Source: Cristatella mucedo | Taxonomy: Eukaryota > Bryozoa > Phylactolaemata > Cristatellidae | Length of the DNA stretch: 64,000 nucleotides | NCBI GenBank assembly: GCA_009760855.2 | Contig: WPIO01000064.1 | Location: forward strand, 2,187,501 to 2,251,500 | Direction of reading: 5' to 3' | Part shown: in pieces, positions 1-64,000 of the stretch | Position numbering within the stretch: position 1 is the first letter of the stretch | Layout of the letters: the number at the start of each line of letters is the position of its first letter | Program-made: the position numbers and the translations under genes | The notes under the pieces: model-generated | Database searches by the model: none | The model's input: only the letters and a program-made list of their open reading frames with translations | Told to the model about the DNA's origin: nothing

Positions 1-245
1 CCTCGAGGAGGCTGGGGGCACTCTGCCAGTCTAACTCAGCGATGCGTGCGATCTCCACGTGACCGACCGCCTGTTCAACTTCCACGTCATCCTGTTTAAC
101 TAGCTGCTCATATCGTGCGAGGTGTCTGCCTGGGCCGACGGGTTGCTGTGCTGCTGCTGCTGCGGCTAAGCCAGGGGCAGATTACGTGTTCTCGTGGACA
201 CCGGTGGCTGCTCGCGTTGACGCTAGTCACGTGTCTGCGTTTCAG
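1..245 (+). other. syndecan intron (partial)
   Basis: Sequence upstream of the first visible syndecan exon. It ends in a pyrimidine-containing acceptor (GCGTTTCAG at 237-245). No other exon of the gene could be supported here, so earlier ectodomain exons and the signal peptide lie outside the window. Confidence 0.6.
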
Positions 246-380
246 TGGATCCGACCGTCGATCCTGTTGACCCCGAAGAGCCGAACAACGACATCGGCTC
301 TGCCGTGAAAACAGCCGGTATAAACAGCCTCGAGAGCCACGACGCTGCTGATGCCTCCTTGCATCCGGGCCTGCTGGCAG
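246..380 (+). CDS. SDC: syndecan, membrane-proximal ectodomain exon
   Basis: Internal exon coding for the extracellular stalk just before the membrane. It is flanked by a TTTCAG acceptor and a strong GTGAGT donor at 381. It starts with the last two bases of a codon and ends with one base, which matches the two-base start of the next exon, so the joined protein runs ...[15 protein letters not shown]. The 44 complete codons read acidic and proline-rich (DPTVDPVDPEEPNND), as in syndecan stalks, which are poorly conserved. This exon has no Ser-Gly attachment site, so the glycosaminoglycan sites must be further upstream. It was found by working back from the conserved transmembrane exon. Confidence 0.85.
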
Positions 381-926
381 GTGAGTGAGAGCAGGGAATG
401 TAATGTAATGTTAATGTATCTTCGTCTGTAACTCCACCGAGTCATAAAGATTATGCGGGTGTTACGCAAGAGAGTTTTGTATAGTGCACTCACAGCCTAA
501 GCAGCTTTCGGTACGCAATTGGTAGCCAACAGACTTCGTCTCACGCAACCAAGAGAAAGTGGGAAGCATAGCAGAGTCGGGAGAGCAGTTGAGGTAGTGA
601 GCAGCATAGAAGTAGCAGCTCAGGGCTGCTGAAAAGGATGAGCCGTAGTCGGCAGCAGGAGAGCAGTCGTCGTTGCCTAAGAATCGTGGAAGCGAGTTCC
701 ACAGTCTAGGACGCGCAGAGCTAAGGCTTCTGTCGCAAACTGTCGCTAAGCGGAGGAACGGAGGAGCTAATGAATGCCACATGGGGCCACACGTCCACTC
801 TCCCACGCTCAGCCTCCTGAGGCTGCAGGGGCGGCCGCGGCAGCGCCTCGTCGGGCTTGGCAGCAGCTCTCTCGGCTGCGATGGCACTGCTTCGTGCTGA
901 CACCGTCGTCTGCCTCGCCGTTGCAG
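381..926 (+). other. syndecan last intron, with LINE remnant
   Basis: This 546-bp intron runs from GTGAGT to a CCGTTGCAG acceptor. About 640-775 holds an antisense remnant of the C-terminal reverse-transcriptase region described below (reverse-strand reading includes RPRLWNSLP). Nothing else is recognised. Confidence 0.75.
640..775 (-). repeat. non-LTR retrotransposon ORF2 C-terminal remnant
   Basis: The reverse strand translates to DRSLSSARPRLWNSLPRF, the motif found in the better copy at 57.5 kb (DRAFSSYAPTAWNSLP). No 3' tail is attached. Old, short fragment inside a syndecan intron. Confidence 0.65.
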
Positions 927-1093
927 CCATCATCGGCGGCGGAGTGGTGGGCCTCTTGTGCGCCATTCTGCTCATCATGTTCATCGTCTACCGAATGCGC
1001 AAGAAAGACGAGGGCAGCTACCCGCTGGACGACGGCAAGCCGCGCATGGCCTACGCCGGCAAGTCCTCGTCAAGCAAGGAGTTCTACGCGTAG
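927..1093 (+). CDS. SDC: syndecan transmembrane and cytoplasmic exon (C-terminus)
   Basis: Terminal coding exon of syndecan, a single-pass heparan-sulfate proteoglycan that acts as adhesion and growth-factor co-receptor at the plasma membrane. In order it reads: a transmembrane helix ([19 protein letters not shown]) with a GxxxG dimerisation motif; the C1 region [10 protein letters not shown], almost invariant in the family; a variable region of about 18 residues ending in four serines; and the C2 region, EFYA, a type II PDZ ligand, directly before the TAG stop at 1091-1093. The start is set by the TTGCAG acceptor at 921-926, giving a two-base phase that fits the donor at 381. Family assignment is firm; which syndecan paralogue cannot be told. 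Confidence 0.95.
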
Positions 1094-2165
1094 TCGCCGC
1101 TGCTGCCGCCGCACAGCGTGGCCCGACGACGACGACAACTGCGCTTCATTTTAACCGGCAGCCTGGCGGCAGTGGCCTTTGGTGTAGGGCACGGTACTCA
1201 CGCTGCCACGGGCCGCCGTCGTCGACTCACCGGCCGCTGCGGTCCCGGCAGCAGGATGGCAGCCCGGGGCGGGAGACCTATGCAAGGACGGCGCTCGCGC
1301 ACGCAGAGGCCGGCTTGCTGCTGCTGCTGCCGCCGTGGCCTCTGCTCGAGCGGTCGGCACCCCTTGGTGCCTCGACCGACCGAGCCGGGCTGTGGTGTGG
1401 CGGCTTCCATCTCGCATGGCCGAAGCAGCGGCGCTGCTGCTGCTGCGACGCCGGCCGGCTACTGATCCCCGGGTACTGTGAGCCTGTGAGCACCGCCTCG
1501 TGGGCGATGCGGCGCTCAGACGATTCCTTCGCACTGGTCCCCTCTCGCCTCCTCAGCTAAGCAGCGATAGTGGCCGCTGCCGATCGAAGGATCGCGCATC
1601 TCGGCAGCGGCCGCCACCGCTGCTGCCTTTTTGCAGCCGCGTGACGAGTTCTTTGCGTAGCACCTGCCGAAGATCTGCGCGCCCGCCACCCGCCGTCGGG
1701 CGTCGTCGGTACCTGCGCAGCAGAGGCTGTCGTGCTTTGGCCGCAGTAGAGCAGCTCGATTCCAGAAATAGTCAAGCGTGCGCCCGTAAAAAGCAGGTCG
1801 TAAGGTGACGTAAGCTCGCTTGTCGTCGCCACCACCGCACTGGTACACAAGCATGCTCGTCGTTTTCATGTAGCAGCTGCATGTCTGGCATTCCTGATGT
1901 TGTGTTTACTTGTGTACTGTCGCTGCGCTATTTATATACTTATGTATGCATCCATACACCGTGCTGAGCTGGCCTGCCGCAGACGCCTTATTTTAGAGAG
2001 CCCCGGCAAGCGTCGCTGCCGCAGACAAGCCCACAGTGCACGTGCACGGTTTCGCCTTACGTGGCTTTCGCTACGAATCGCATGTCGCGCTCGTGTCATG
2101 CAATGTAACCGGCTCGGCACAAGTTAACTTGCTTATAATAAACGTTGTGACAACTGGTTGGTGGT
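1094..2165 (+). other. syndecan 3' untranslated region
   Basis: GC-rich, CTG/CAG-rich sequence after the syndecan stop up to the polyadenylation signal. Several open frames run through it on both strands, but they are low-complexity (runs of Cys, Ala, Arg) and not credible proteins. The right end is inferred from the AATAAA and the GT-rich element that follows. Confidence 0.7.
2137..2142 (+). terminator. AATAAA polyadenylation signal of syndecan
   Basis: Canonical AATAAA followed about 12-30 bases later by a GT-rich stretch (GGTTGGTGGTG), the usual layout of a cleavage/polyadenylation site. It is the first canonical hexamer after the stop on this strand that has such a downstream element. 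Confidence 0.75.
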
Positions 2166-2819
2166 GAGCCGTAGTGAAATGCTTTGGCAGGATGCAGGAA
2201 ACCGTGCAGCTGCCTTGCAGAAGGTCCCAGCCTGTAAGCGCAGCTCTTGTGACTGGATTGGAGTGAACTGGGGTGAAGTGGCGCACGCCCCAGTGTTGTC
2301 CAGGTGAGGCACGTGCCTGCCTCTCGCGATTCAGCACCTGAGCCTCGAGGTGGCAGGCTGTGCCCAAACCCCTTGTCGTTCAGAGGGCTGCGATCTTACA
2401 GCAGGCCACACCGATGCGACCATTCGCTGCAGGGTGCTCGGCAAAGAAAGACGAACCGACGGCTATAGTGTTCGCACGCTTGCCAACGATGCCACAGATA
2501 ATCTGATCACTTATAATTATGTAAACAAATTGTTTCGAAACGTACACCGTTAGCTTAATTTGTAATTGCGAGTTGCTGCCTGCCTGGGCAGCGTTTGAGA
2601 TCCAACTGTGCGGCGACGTCCCGGTGTGTGTGCTGAATTCTGTCCGTAGTCCCAAAGGTCTTTGGTCAGGCTGAAGTTGATAAGAGAAAAGCGTTTTATA
2701 GACCACGGTGCAGTGCACAGTGTGTATGGGCCAGCGCCAGCACGAACCCGAGAACAGGTAATGGTTAGCTGATTCAGCAATATATGACATGCAATTATAA
2801 AACGTTTGTAAGAGTTATA

Positions 2820-2962
2820 TTCCTCATTTGTATAGCAGCAGAAGACCCTTACCAGCTATCACCACTGCTTGCAGTGGGACATGAAGGATCGCCCACTGCA
2901 GTGCAGTACTGGAACCCACGACCTGGGTCATAAAGGGCAAGCACCTTATCTCTGGGCTGAGA
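2820..2962 (-). repeat. SINE-A copy (tRNA-headed)
   Basis: The reverse strand carries a tRNA-like B box (GGTTCCAGTAC variant), the body 'cactgc..gcagtgg' and the 'cagaagggtctt' region typical of the group seen also at 5.8, 16.7, 20.7, 22.0, 41.2, 45.8 and 56.2 kb. Confidence 0.7.
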
Positions 2963-3285
2963 CCAAGGCAGCAAGGTGTAGCAGCAGTGTGGCTACCATG
3001 GCGTAGCCTCCGTCAAACGCTCGGCATTTACTTACGGCCAGGAGCCGCTGCTCCTTCTGCCCTTCTTCCCTCACCGACCTTCGGCTGCCGACGGTACTAA
3101 GCAACGAAAGTAGCTTTCTGTACTGACCGTTCCCTACGACTACCAACAGTTGGTATCCCAGCATCAATCCTGTCTGGTTGCCAGTCGCACCCACTTCTTT
3201 CGTGGGAGAGGAACAATGTTACATTTGCAGCTTGTGTATGTACGTATATGCATGTATGCTGAAGCGCTTGAGTGTCCTGTAGTGT

Positions 3286-4130
3286 CAATTAACTAGCGAC
3301 ACGGATGAGAAAGGTTGATTGTGCAAGTAGTTGCATAATGTGTGCAGATCTCATGCCTCCAGGACACATCCTGTTGGCACTGAAAGCGAAATGCCATAGA
3401 TTACAATATTAAAGATGTCTAAGCCTATACTAATGCGAACACCTGGCTGGACTGTTTGCACGAATCGTCCGGCACGGATCGCTCTGAAGGGATAGAGCGA
3501 GTGCAGGTATTTTGAGATATTTTTCCACAATCTTCTACACGAGAACATTCAATAATCATCTTCCCAGAACTTTTTTTCGATAGCCTTGTCTAACTGCACT
3601 AAGGCTGAAGGTAGTTGACATCAACCACCTTGTCGATGAGGGTGCTTGCCAGAGAAGCTACTTCATCTTCAAAGAGATCTTTTGAGCACTCAGGCAGGGC
3701 TTCCACTGAAAAGTGTCAAGCGCTTGTTAATTAAAACGGACAAAAACGGTAAGTTCAGCATTGACCCCCCTGCCCATCCCATCTGAAGCAGACACGTGCC
3801 CACGTGGCCAGAACAGCAGTCCACCGATGCACCACTAGCTACCGACTATTCAGTCGACTGACTAGAGCAGCATGAAGATGTGCTGTGGTCCAGATGTAGT
3901 GCCACAAGATGGGCCACGCAAGATGCCCCACCCTTCTTAGTCTCCTCGACTCACACTTTGCCTTCTAGTTAGACATCTATTTCGTTGCTGCCGACTGTGG
4001 TAAACATCATATCGAGTCGTCCTGAGCTGCCACCTCCATACTGCTCACTTCCTCGACGGCCCTCCTGACTCAGCTATGCTTCTCACTTTCTCTTCGTTCA
4101 ATGAGATGAAGTCTGTTGGCAACAGGTTTC
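3286..4130. repeat. ~850-bp dispersed repeat, copy 1
   Basis: Nearly identical, in the same orientation, to 14267-15121. It begins CAATTAACTAGCGACACGG and ends GGCAACAGGTTTC, and sequence outside these limits is unrelated. No terminal inverted repeats, poly(A) tail or recognisable protein. A short reverse-strand frame at 3351-3548 is shared by both copies but its start is frameshifted between them. Confidence 0.85.
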
Positions 4131-4254
4131 TGTTCGGTTTTGCATGCCTGATACCTTGCATGTAAAAAACCGTAGGTGTTGCTTCTTTTGTGGCAAGTAG
4201 TAACGGACATGGATATAGAATAAGTTCTTTCAGCACGTTATACAGACGACCGTG

Positions 4255-4396
4255 CTACTTTGGCCTAGTGGTTACGGTGCTAACCCCGACTAAGGGCAAG
4301 TTGAATGCATTTGATGAACGAGGTCGCGGGCTCTAGCCCCGTGGCATATGTATATTCAAGTTCTCTTAGGGCGCTATGCAAATAAATTATTTATCC
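4255..4396 (+). repeat. SINE-B copy (tRNA head, LINE-type tail)
   Basis: tRNA-like head (TGGCCTAGTGGTTACGG, A-box-like; GCGGGCTCTAGCCCC, B-box-like) followed by the tail 'ttctcttagggcgctatgcaaat' and an AT-rich end. Confidence 0.7.
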
Positions 4397-4920
4397 ATCA
4401 TTATTGTTCCTTTTTTTAACTAGAGCAACACAAGGGAAGGTGTGGCTTCAGTGCACCCGTGGATCGCTGCTGGAGCCATCGAATGACGTTGCCTGACTTT
4501 CCCTGTCTGGCAGCAATTCTCAGCAACATGCAACGACAGAGCAGCTGCCGAAACGTGCAGTCGGTGCCGCGTTCGGTGCCCGGGCTCACTTACTCTGGCG
4601 GCTCCATGCACGAAGCCGTTCGCCTTTCGTCGCGGCAGCGTCCGCCTGAGCAGTCTGCAACAGGAGGAAGTAGCCACAGACGGTGACGGTTGCAGCCGGT
4701 TGCAGCTGAGTGCAAGCTGTGCAGGAAGTACCGCACATTGACAGACCTGTGCCGAGCCAACCGGCGTCCGAGCGCCGGCACACAGGCAGCAGATAAGTGG
4801 CACCATCTGATAGTGCCGCCGTGACCTTGGCTCGGAAAGGCCAGATGAGCAAGCCGCGGCAGGCAAGTGGCAGCAGCAGCCTAGCGCAGTTATGCAGCCC
4901 TGCCTGGTGCTGCGATGAAG

Positions 4921-5028
<108 letters not shown>

Positions 5029-5039
5029 TAATAGATGAC

Positions 5040-5640
5040 TTAACAGACTTGATAGCCAAGACTTAAAAGATCAAGGTCATTGCAGGTAGTAACAGTAACC
5101 GGAAGCAAGTTCCAGACTTTTGGTTCATACTAAGCTTCACCAAAGGACTTCAATTTAGTGCGATGTGTGGCAAGACGATGCAGAGGAGTGGTGGTGCGAG
5201 AGGACGTGACTGAAGGAGCAAGGTCGGATAGGTCGGCTGGTGCTATCGAATGACTATCTATGACCTATAAGCCAGATCGAGGATCTTCCAAATCGATTCG
5301 ATATTTGATAGGGAGTCAGTGAAGCTCCGACATAACTGGTGTGGTGTGGCAGCCACCCACATCTTGGACTACAAGCAAGACGAGCTGCAGGGTTTTGCAT
5401 CATTTACAGGGGAGCTGATGCACAGGCCAGGTCAAGGGCACTGGCCGGAAGTTCCGAATAAAAGGAATTGCAGTCAGAGTCGGTAGCCGTCCATATGCGA
5501 ATGTCGTCATGCAATGCAGGCAGTAAGTGAATCAAATGAGTCGGATGAGGATGAAGGTCAAAGGAGAGCGTAGAGCTAAGTGTCATCAGCATAGAAATGA
5601 AACTCAAGATTGTGCTTGGTTACGACATCAGCCAGACGGG
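5040..5640 (-). repeat. non-LTR retrotransposon C-terminal fragment
   Basis: Antisense copy of the 3' part of the element: 'ggcaagttccagacttttgg', 'ttagtgcgatgtgtggcaagac' and the following spacer match the copies at 37.2 and 44.9 kb. Broken by many changes. Confidence 0.6.
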
Positions 5641-5827
5641 AGAGTAGATAGATAGGGGAAAAAAGAGCTACCGATCGACCGAGCGGGGGGGGGGGGGGCA
5701 CAAGACCTCACACTTTAAGGGGTCTTTAGACGACCGGCAGCCGTTTGCTCTGGCATTACGCACTGAGGTGGAACCTAACCAAATTTAGCACCGAGCCAGT
5801 GATACATAGGCGTGTGGACAGATGCTT

Positions 5828-5980
5828 CAGAAGGCGCTGTTGGTCAGTAGCTTTCACGACCTCGGTCCCGAGGTCGTGGGTTCGATTCCTGCGGTGGGCG
5901 ATTCTTTATCGCCACTGCAAGCGGCGGTGATAGCCATAAAGGCTCTTCTGTCGCTATAAAAAAAGAGGCTGTTTAATCAG
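5828..5980 (+). repeat. SINE-A copy
   Basis: Intact B box (GTGGGTTCGATTCCTGC), body 'tatcgccactgcaagcggcggtgatagcc', tail 'gaggctgtttaatcag'. The tRNA-like head contains a perfect 11-bp hairpin (CACGACCTCGG / CCGAGGTCGTG). Confidence 0.85.
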
Positions 5981-6496
5981 CTAGGATTTATTTATTTAGT
6001 AGTGTCCAATGCAGCTGATAAGACTCCATGAATACAAGCAGAGAGACCTCTACCCTGAAACTAGAACTGCTCAACAGATCAGTGTAAAGCTGAAGCTGAG
6101 CAGTTTCCATGAAATGGTTAGCTCAAAATTCCGATTGGAGCTTGCTACCGAGATCTGAAGAATTGATGTAATCGTTTAGTGGCTTGCCCGGCACTCGTTC
6201 AAGGGCCTTTTCTAAGTATGAAATAACCGGGAGGTGAGGCGAAAGTTATTCAAATTCTCGCGATCTGGGTAAGGCTTTTCGGCAAGTGTGACCTGACAAT
6301 GCAGTTTTCAGAGGGGCAGGGACTTCACCGGTAACCGTGAGCTGATTTACAGTATTTGTTATGTTTCGCAGTAAGTAACAGGTTACGAAAATCACTGGAA
6401 GAACTGCTGGGACAGGATCAAGAGGACTAGCGCTCTCTCTTTAGCTTGGGAGATGAGTTTAGCAACAGAGAGAGAAAAAGAGTAGGGGCTGGCGGC

Positions 6497-6522
6497 GGGG
6501 GGGGGGGGGGGGGGGGGGGGGG
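6497..6522. repeat. G26 homopolymer
   Basis: Twenty-six consecutive G on the plus strand, C on the carboxypeptidase sense strand; strong G-quadruplex potential. The length may vary or be a sequencing estimate. Confidence 0.9.
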
Positions 6523-7620
6523 AGGTGGTTGAAGTCCAGCAGGAAGGGGGTGGGGGTTGGGTGTCTAATCTGTTCTAACTTACATTCGAAGAATTTGGAG
6601 AAACGCCCCGATAAGTCGCCATTTGGATCAATTGGTTTGGGAGATGGTCGACAGTGGACCACTGCTAGGGTTATTTATCAGCACGGCTATCTAGTTGAAA
6701 TAGGCTGCAGCTGCAGAGGCTTGGTTTCTAAGCCTGAGCTCAAGCAGCCAAGACCAGCCTTGATGTGTACTGCTCTTACCCCTAGCGGGATCACGGCAGA
6801 ATCATGGGGTTGTCTGCACGGTGGACTTACTTTGCCTTTGGTTGACAGGGCAGAGGAGGTCCGAAGGAGTAAGGTGGTTGCATGCAGAAAGTTGTGGCAG
6901 AGGGCATAATTGACTCATCAGCACGGAGCTTGCAGAACATGTGGCTGCAATGCTAGGCAATCGTCCAGAGACCGAGCACGATGCCTGATTGCTACCCTGG
7001 TACGAACTGGTGGACAGAACTCGGTCGAGGTCGACTGCATCACGTTGAATCAATCGGCTTTGTAGTCACGAACTCGCCTAGCAAATGAGTCATTTGAACA
7101 GCTGTTTTTGCTTTACCTACCGGATTGTGAGCGGTAGGTTAATAGATCCGGGAGATGCATGCTGCTAACAGGCAGGGCTGGCTGGTGCAATCGCCTGGCT
7201 GCCCCATGCACAGCGAGTGGCTGCCAGTGCCATAATATATCTTGTGTGCTGCACCTTATCATGTGCCCTGCACAGAAGTAACAGCTCGGTGGGGGCAACA
7301 GCAACCGTAGCACAATTTGACCTACGAATTGAGTGTCCGGCCCTCCTCCGGCTTCCACTTCTCCCCCTCCTCCCCTTAGTCGTCGGATGGTAAAGCAGCC
7401 ACTCCACTGTCAGTTGGAGTCACTGCAACCCCATCATTTGTGTGCTGAGCCGGCAGCACGGTTGTACGTGTGCACACTGCAGGCAGCTGCCAATTAGAAG
7501 ACTCCTGGACAGCAGCCGCCAGCCACCGGTCAAAACAAGTTTAACAACCCAAGTTTACACGAGACTGCAGTGCGCGCTTGGGCACAGTGCCCCTGTGAGG
7601 AGGGAGGGCAGGTGCCAGCG

Positions 7621-60868
<53,248 letters not shown>

Positions 60869-61308
60869 CTGAAAGCCAAGGGCTAGAGAGGAGATGCCGG
60901 AGCCGAGGACTCGGGACGATGTACAAGCAAAGAGCTGGACTCGCTGTGCACGTTCTAGCCCACTTCCCGCCAGTGCTCGGTTCATTGCTCCCAACGACCG
61001 AGTGTGCTTCCGGTCAGCAAGAGCAGGCTGCAAGCTATGCTTTCGCTCAGCTAGCGTTCTTCCAAACGAACGGTAGACAAAAGCCAAAGGTGACAGCTCG
61101 CTAATAATACAATCAACTGCATAAATGCAAGCAAGCCGAGGCTCTCTATAAATCTACAAAGGCCAGCCATCTTCAAGGATTTTTTGCAGTCACGACTTGT
61201 TCGGTCGGGATGCGGCAAAAAAATACTTCATTGTCGATGCGATGGCACTCTCAAGCCAGAGCATGCATGCAGCCAGCCCAAGCAGCAGAAGCAGCCGATG
61301 GTAGGGCT

Positions 61309-62052
<744 letters not shown>

Positions 62053-62362
62053 GGTATGCTACATAGCCACGTGCCAGTCTCTAGCTGCCAAGGTCACTTT
62101 CCCGAGGAAAATGGCATGCAATGAACTAATTATTTGTGATATCCTGCCTAGACTGTTCTATTTCACTCTTTGCAGGTCTTTCTGCCTGTGCAATAAGATG
62201 CTTGCAGACGGTGCAGAGCTCAAGCAGCTAGGCATGGTGCTGCGCTTTGGTCTGATCGCTAGCATGGATTTGTACTTGCACCTGGGAGCACAGCAAACGC
62301 TAGCTAGCTGGGCACGAAGGCACTGACAATGCTTTCAACTCGCAGTTACAGCATAAACTCGG

Positions 62363-62406
62363 TGTGTGCGCGTGTGTGTTGGTGTGTGTGTGTGTGTGTG
62401 TGTGTG
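62363..62406. repeat. (GT)n microsatellite
   Basis: GTGTGT with two GCG interruptions. Confidence 0.93.
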
Positions 62407-64000
62407 CGCTTCGAGCTCAACAGTGGCAGCATCGTCGGGCTTACAGTGGAAGTGGGCCAGACAGAATTAGCATTTGCTGGGCAGTTGGACGGTTGCATGC
62501 AATGCTCATTTCGGTGCTCGGCTTTCCTGCATTGATAATGTCTTAGCATGCCTATTGCCTATTGCTGTGCACATTCTATGGCGCGCACTGAATGAGCCCG
62601 AAGCATTTCATTCAGCTTTGGATAAAACAAAATGAGAGCTGCTAGCAATAAGTGGGAGAGTATTTTCTAGGAAGCCTTTACATTAAGTAAAACCAAATTT
62701 GATTTAGTTGAAATAAACTTCGATTAATCTGAAACGATACTGCCACCCTATCGGGCACACAGAGAAGCAGGCAGACCACGGGAGTTCTGTCCTCCCCTCT
62801 TTCTTACGCCCTTTGCACCACCATGAGGTATGTGCTCAGACCTTAGGTGCTAGCCACAGCAAATGCGAACTGCAGCAAGCAGCTGGGGTGCTGCTGAGTT
62901 ATTGGTTATGACCATTGCTGAACCAAAAAGTTTGCAAGCTAAAATACGCTAGCCTTGCGACTCGGACTAGGAAGAAGATCCTACAAGAACCAAATCGACT
63001 GCAGAATTCGCACACTGCTAACTCTATTGTGTCGCACTACTTATCTCTTATGCTCGATGCGCCGCCGATGGGGCACAGCTGTAGCACTGCGCAAAAGAGC
63101 AGAAATGCTCACACACCGTGGTTGCCGGTCGTCTTCGGTCCATCACGGCTGCCCATTTTTTGCCGGCTGTCAGCTATTGCTGCCGTCCTAAAGCCGCTCG
63201 TCACCATTGTGTCGAGTACGAACCAGCGACGTCAGCAGCTGCACGTTGCACCTGGGAAACAACGCAAAGCAGTGGAGGGAAGCCGAGAGATGCAGCACCC
63301 TTTGCTGCGACATGGAAGCCTGCAGTGAGATCAGCAGCACAGACTAACGAAATGGTGACTTGCCGACTGGGCAAGCTGCCAAGACCTAATAAGTTGCCGA
63401 TACTCAAACTTCCATCAGCTGACAGGATGGGTGCTCTCACGTTTATTAATCTCTCACCGCCTGCCTGCAGACAACGTGTTTCACTTCACGCAGCCAGACT
63501 CGTGAGTCCTTTTCCCAGCCTGACTCCAGCTCGCACAGCGAGGGAGCGAAGGCTCGGCCGGTGCACGCACAGCCAGACGGCTCCACAGCAAGTGCACTTG
63601 CATTCGGCAGTTGACGCAGCGGTAAATCGAGCAGCTACATCACGAAGCCACTTGATGTATCAATCCTCGTGCTTCGGTTCCGATAAGCAGAGCGATGTGC
63701 AGCCACGAGCCAGGCTTGCGCCACGCTCGAATATGTGATTGTCGGTGAGGTCAAACTTCCCTGTGGAAGGCAGAACCTTGAACACTTGCCAGTGGCAGCC
63801 AATCACCATAGCGACTTCTGGTTCAAATGCCGCCCAGCACTCGAGAGGAGCTGCAGCTGGCGGAGACCGGTTCTGACTTCTCACGTGACTCGCGTGAGCA
63901 AAGTGCCTTGGTCAGCAGTGCCATGACATGCCAGCACAAGACCGGTCACCCTGCCCCTGGAGTGGTCTTTAAAATCGGTAGAGCAGAAAAATATGGCAGC

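Noticed and set aside
774-1560. Longer plus-strand frames overlapping the syndecan exon
   Set aside because: They are out of frame with the conserved [10 protein letters not shown]...EFYA reading and are Arg/Ala/Cys-rich GC artefacts.

Overview
The window is animal nuclear DNA. Both genes are split into many exons with GT-AG introns, coding DNA is a small fraction of the 64 kb, and the rest is dense with retrotransposon fragments, tRNA-headed SINEs and very long microsatellites. Nothing prokaryotic (operons, Shine-Dalgarno sites, CRISPR) is present. The two proteins point to a metazoan. Repeat-rich introns and alanine/glutamine-rich exons suit an invertebrate, but I cannot name the phylum from sequence alone.

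Left edge (1-2165, plus strand): the 3' end of a syndecan gene. It has one ectodomain exon (246-380), the transmembrane/cytoplasmic exon ending in the PDZ ligand EFYA (927-1093), a 3'UTR of about 1 kb and a canonical AATAAA (2137-2142). From about 2166 to 7620 is intergenic, filled with SINE, LINE and a long dispersed repeat.

Minus strand, 60868 down to 7621: nearly the whole of one gene for a cytosolic carboxypeptidase of the CCP2/CCP3 (AGBL2/AGBL3) type, a tubulin-deglutamylating M14 metallopeptidase. I assembled 20 exons by hand. Every junction agrees in phase, and together they give an open frame of 1361 codons plus a stop. Only the 5' end lies outside the assembled set. Zinc ligands, substrate-binding and catalytic residues are all present. 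Downstream of the catalytic domain is a tail of about 620 residues (Ala/Ser/Gln/Gly-rich, with a Ser/Asp then Lys block). The gene is convergent with syndecan; no functional link between the two is implied.

Introns (about 50 kb): at least 19 fragments of one non-LTR retrotransposon group, mostly the last ~160 residues of its reverse-transcriptase ORF and/or a conserved 3' hairpin plus (ATT)n tail; two tRNA-headed SINE groups, one sharing the LINE-type tail; a dead Tc1/mariner transposase; two nearly identical ~850-bp repeats 11 kb apart; (AT)n, (CT)n, (AC)n, (CAG)39 and G-homopolymer tracts; and many perfect short inverted repeats with spacers of 3-13 nt. From 60869 to 64000 I found no firm coding exon.
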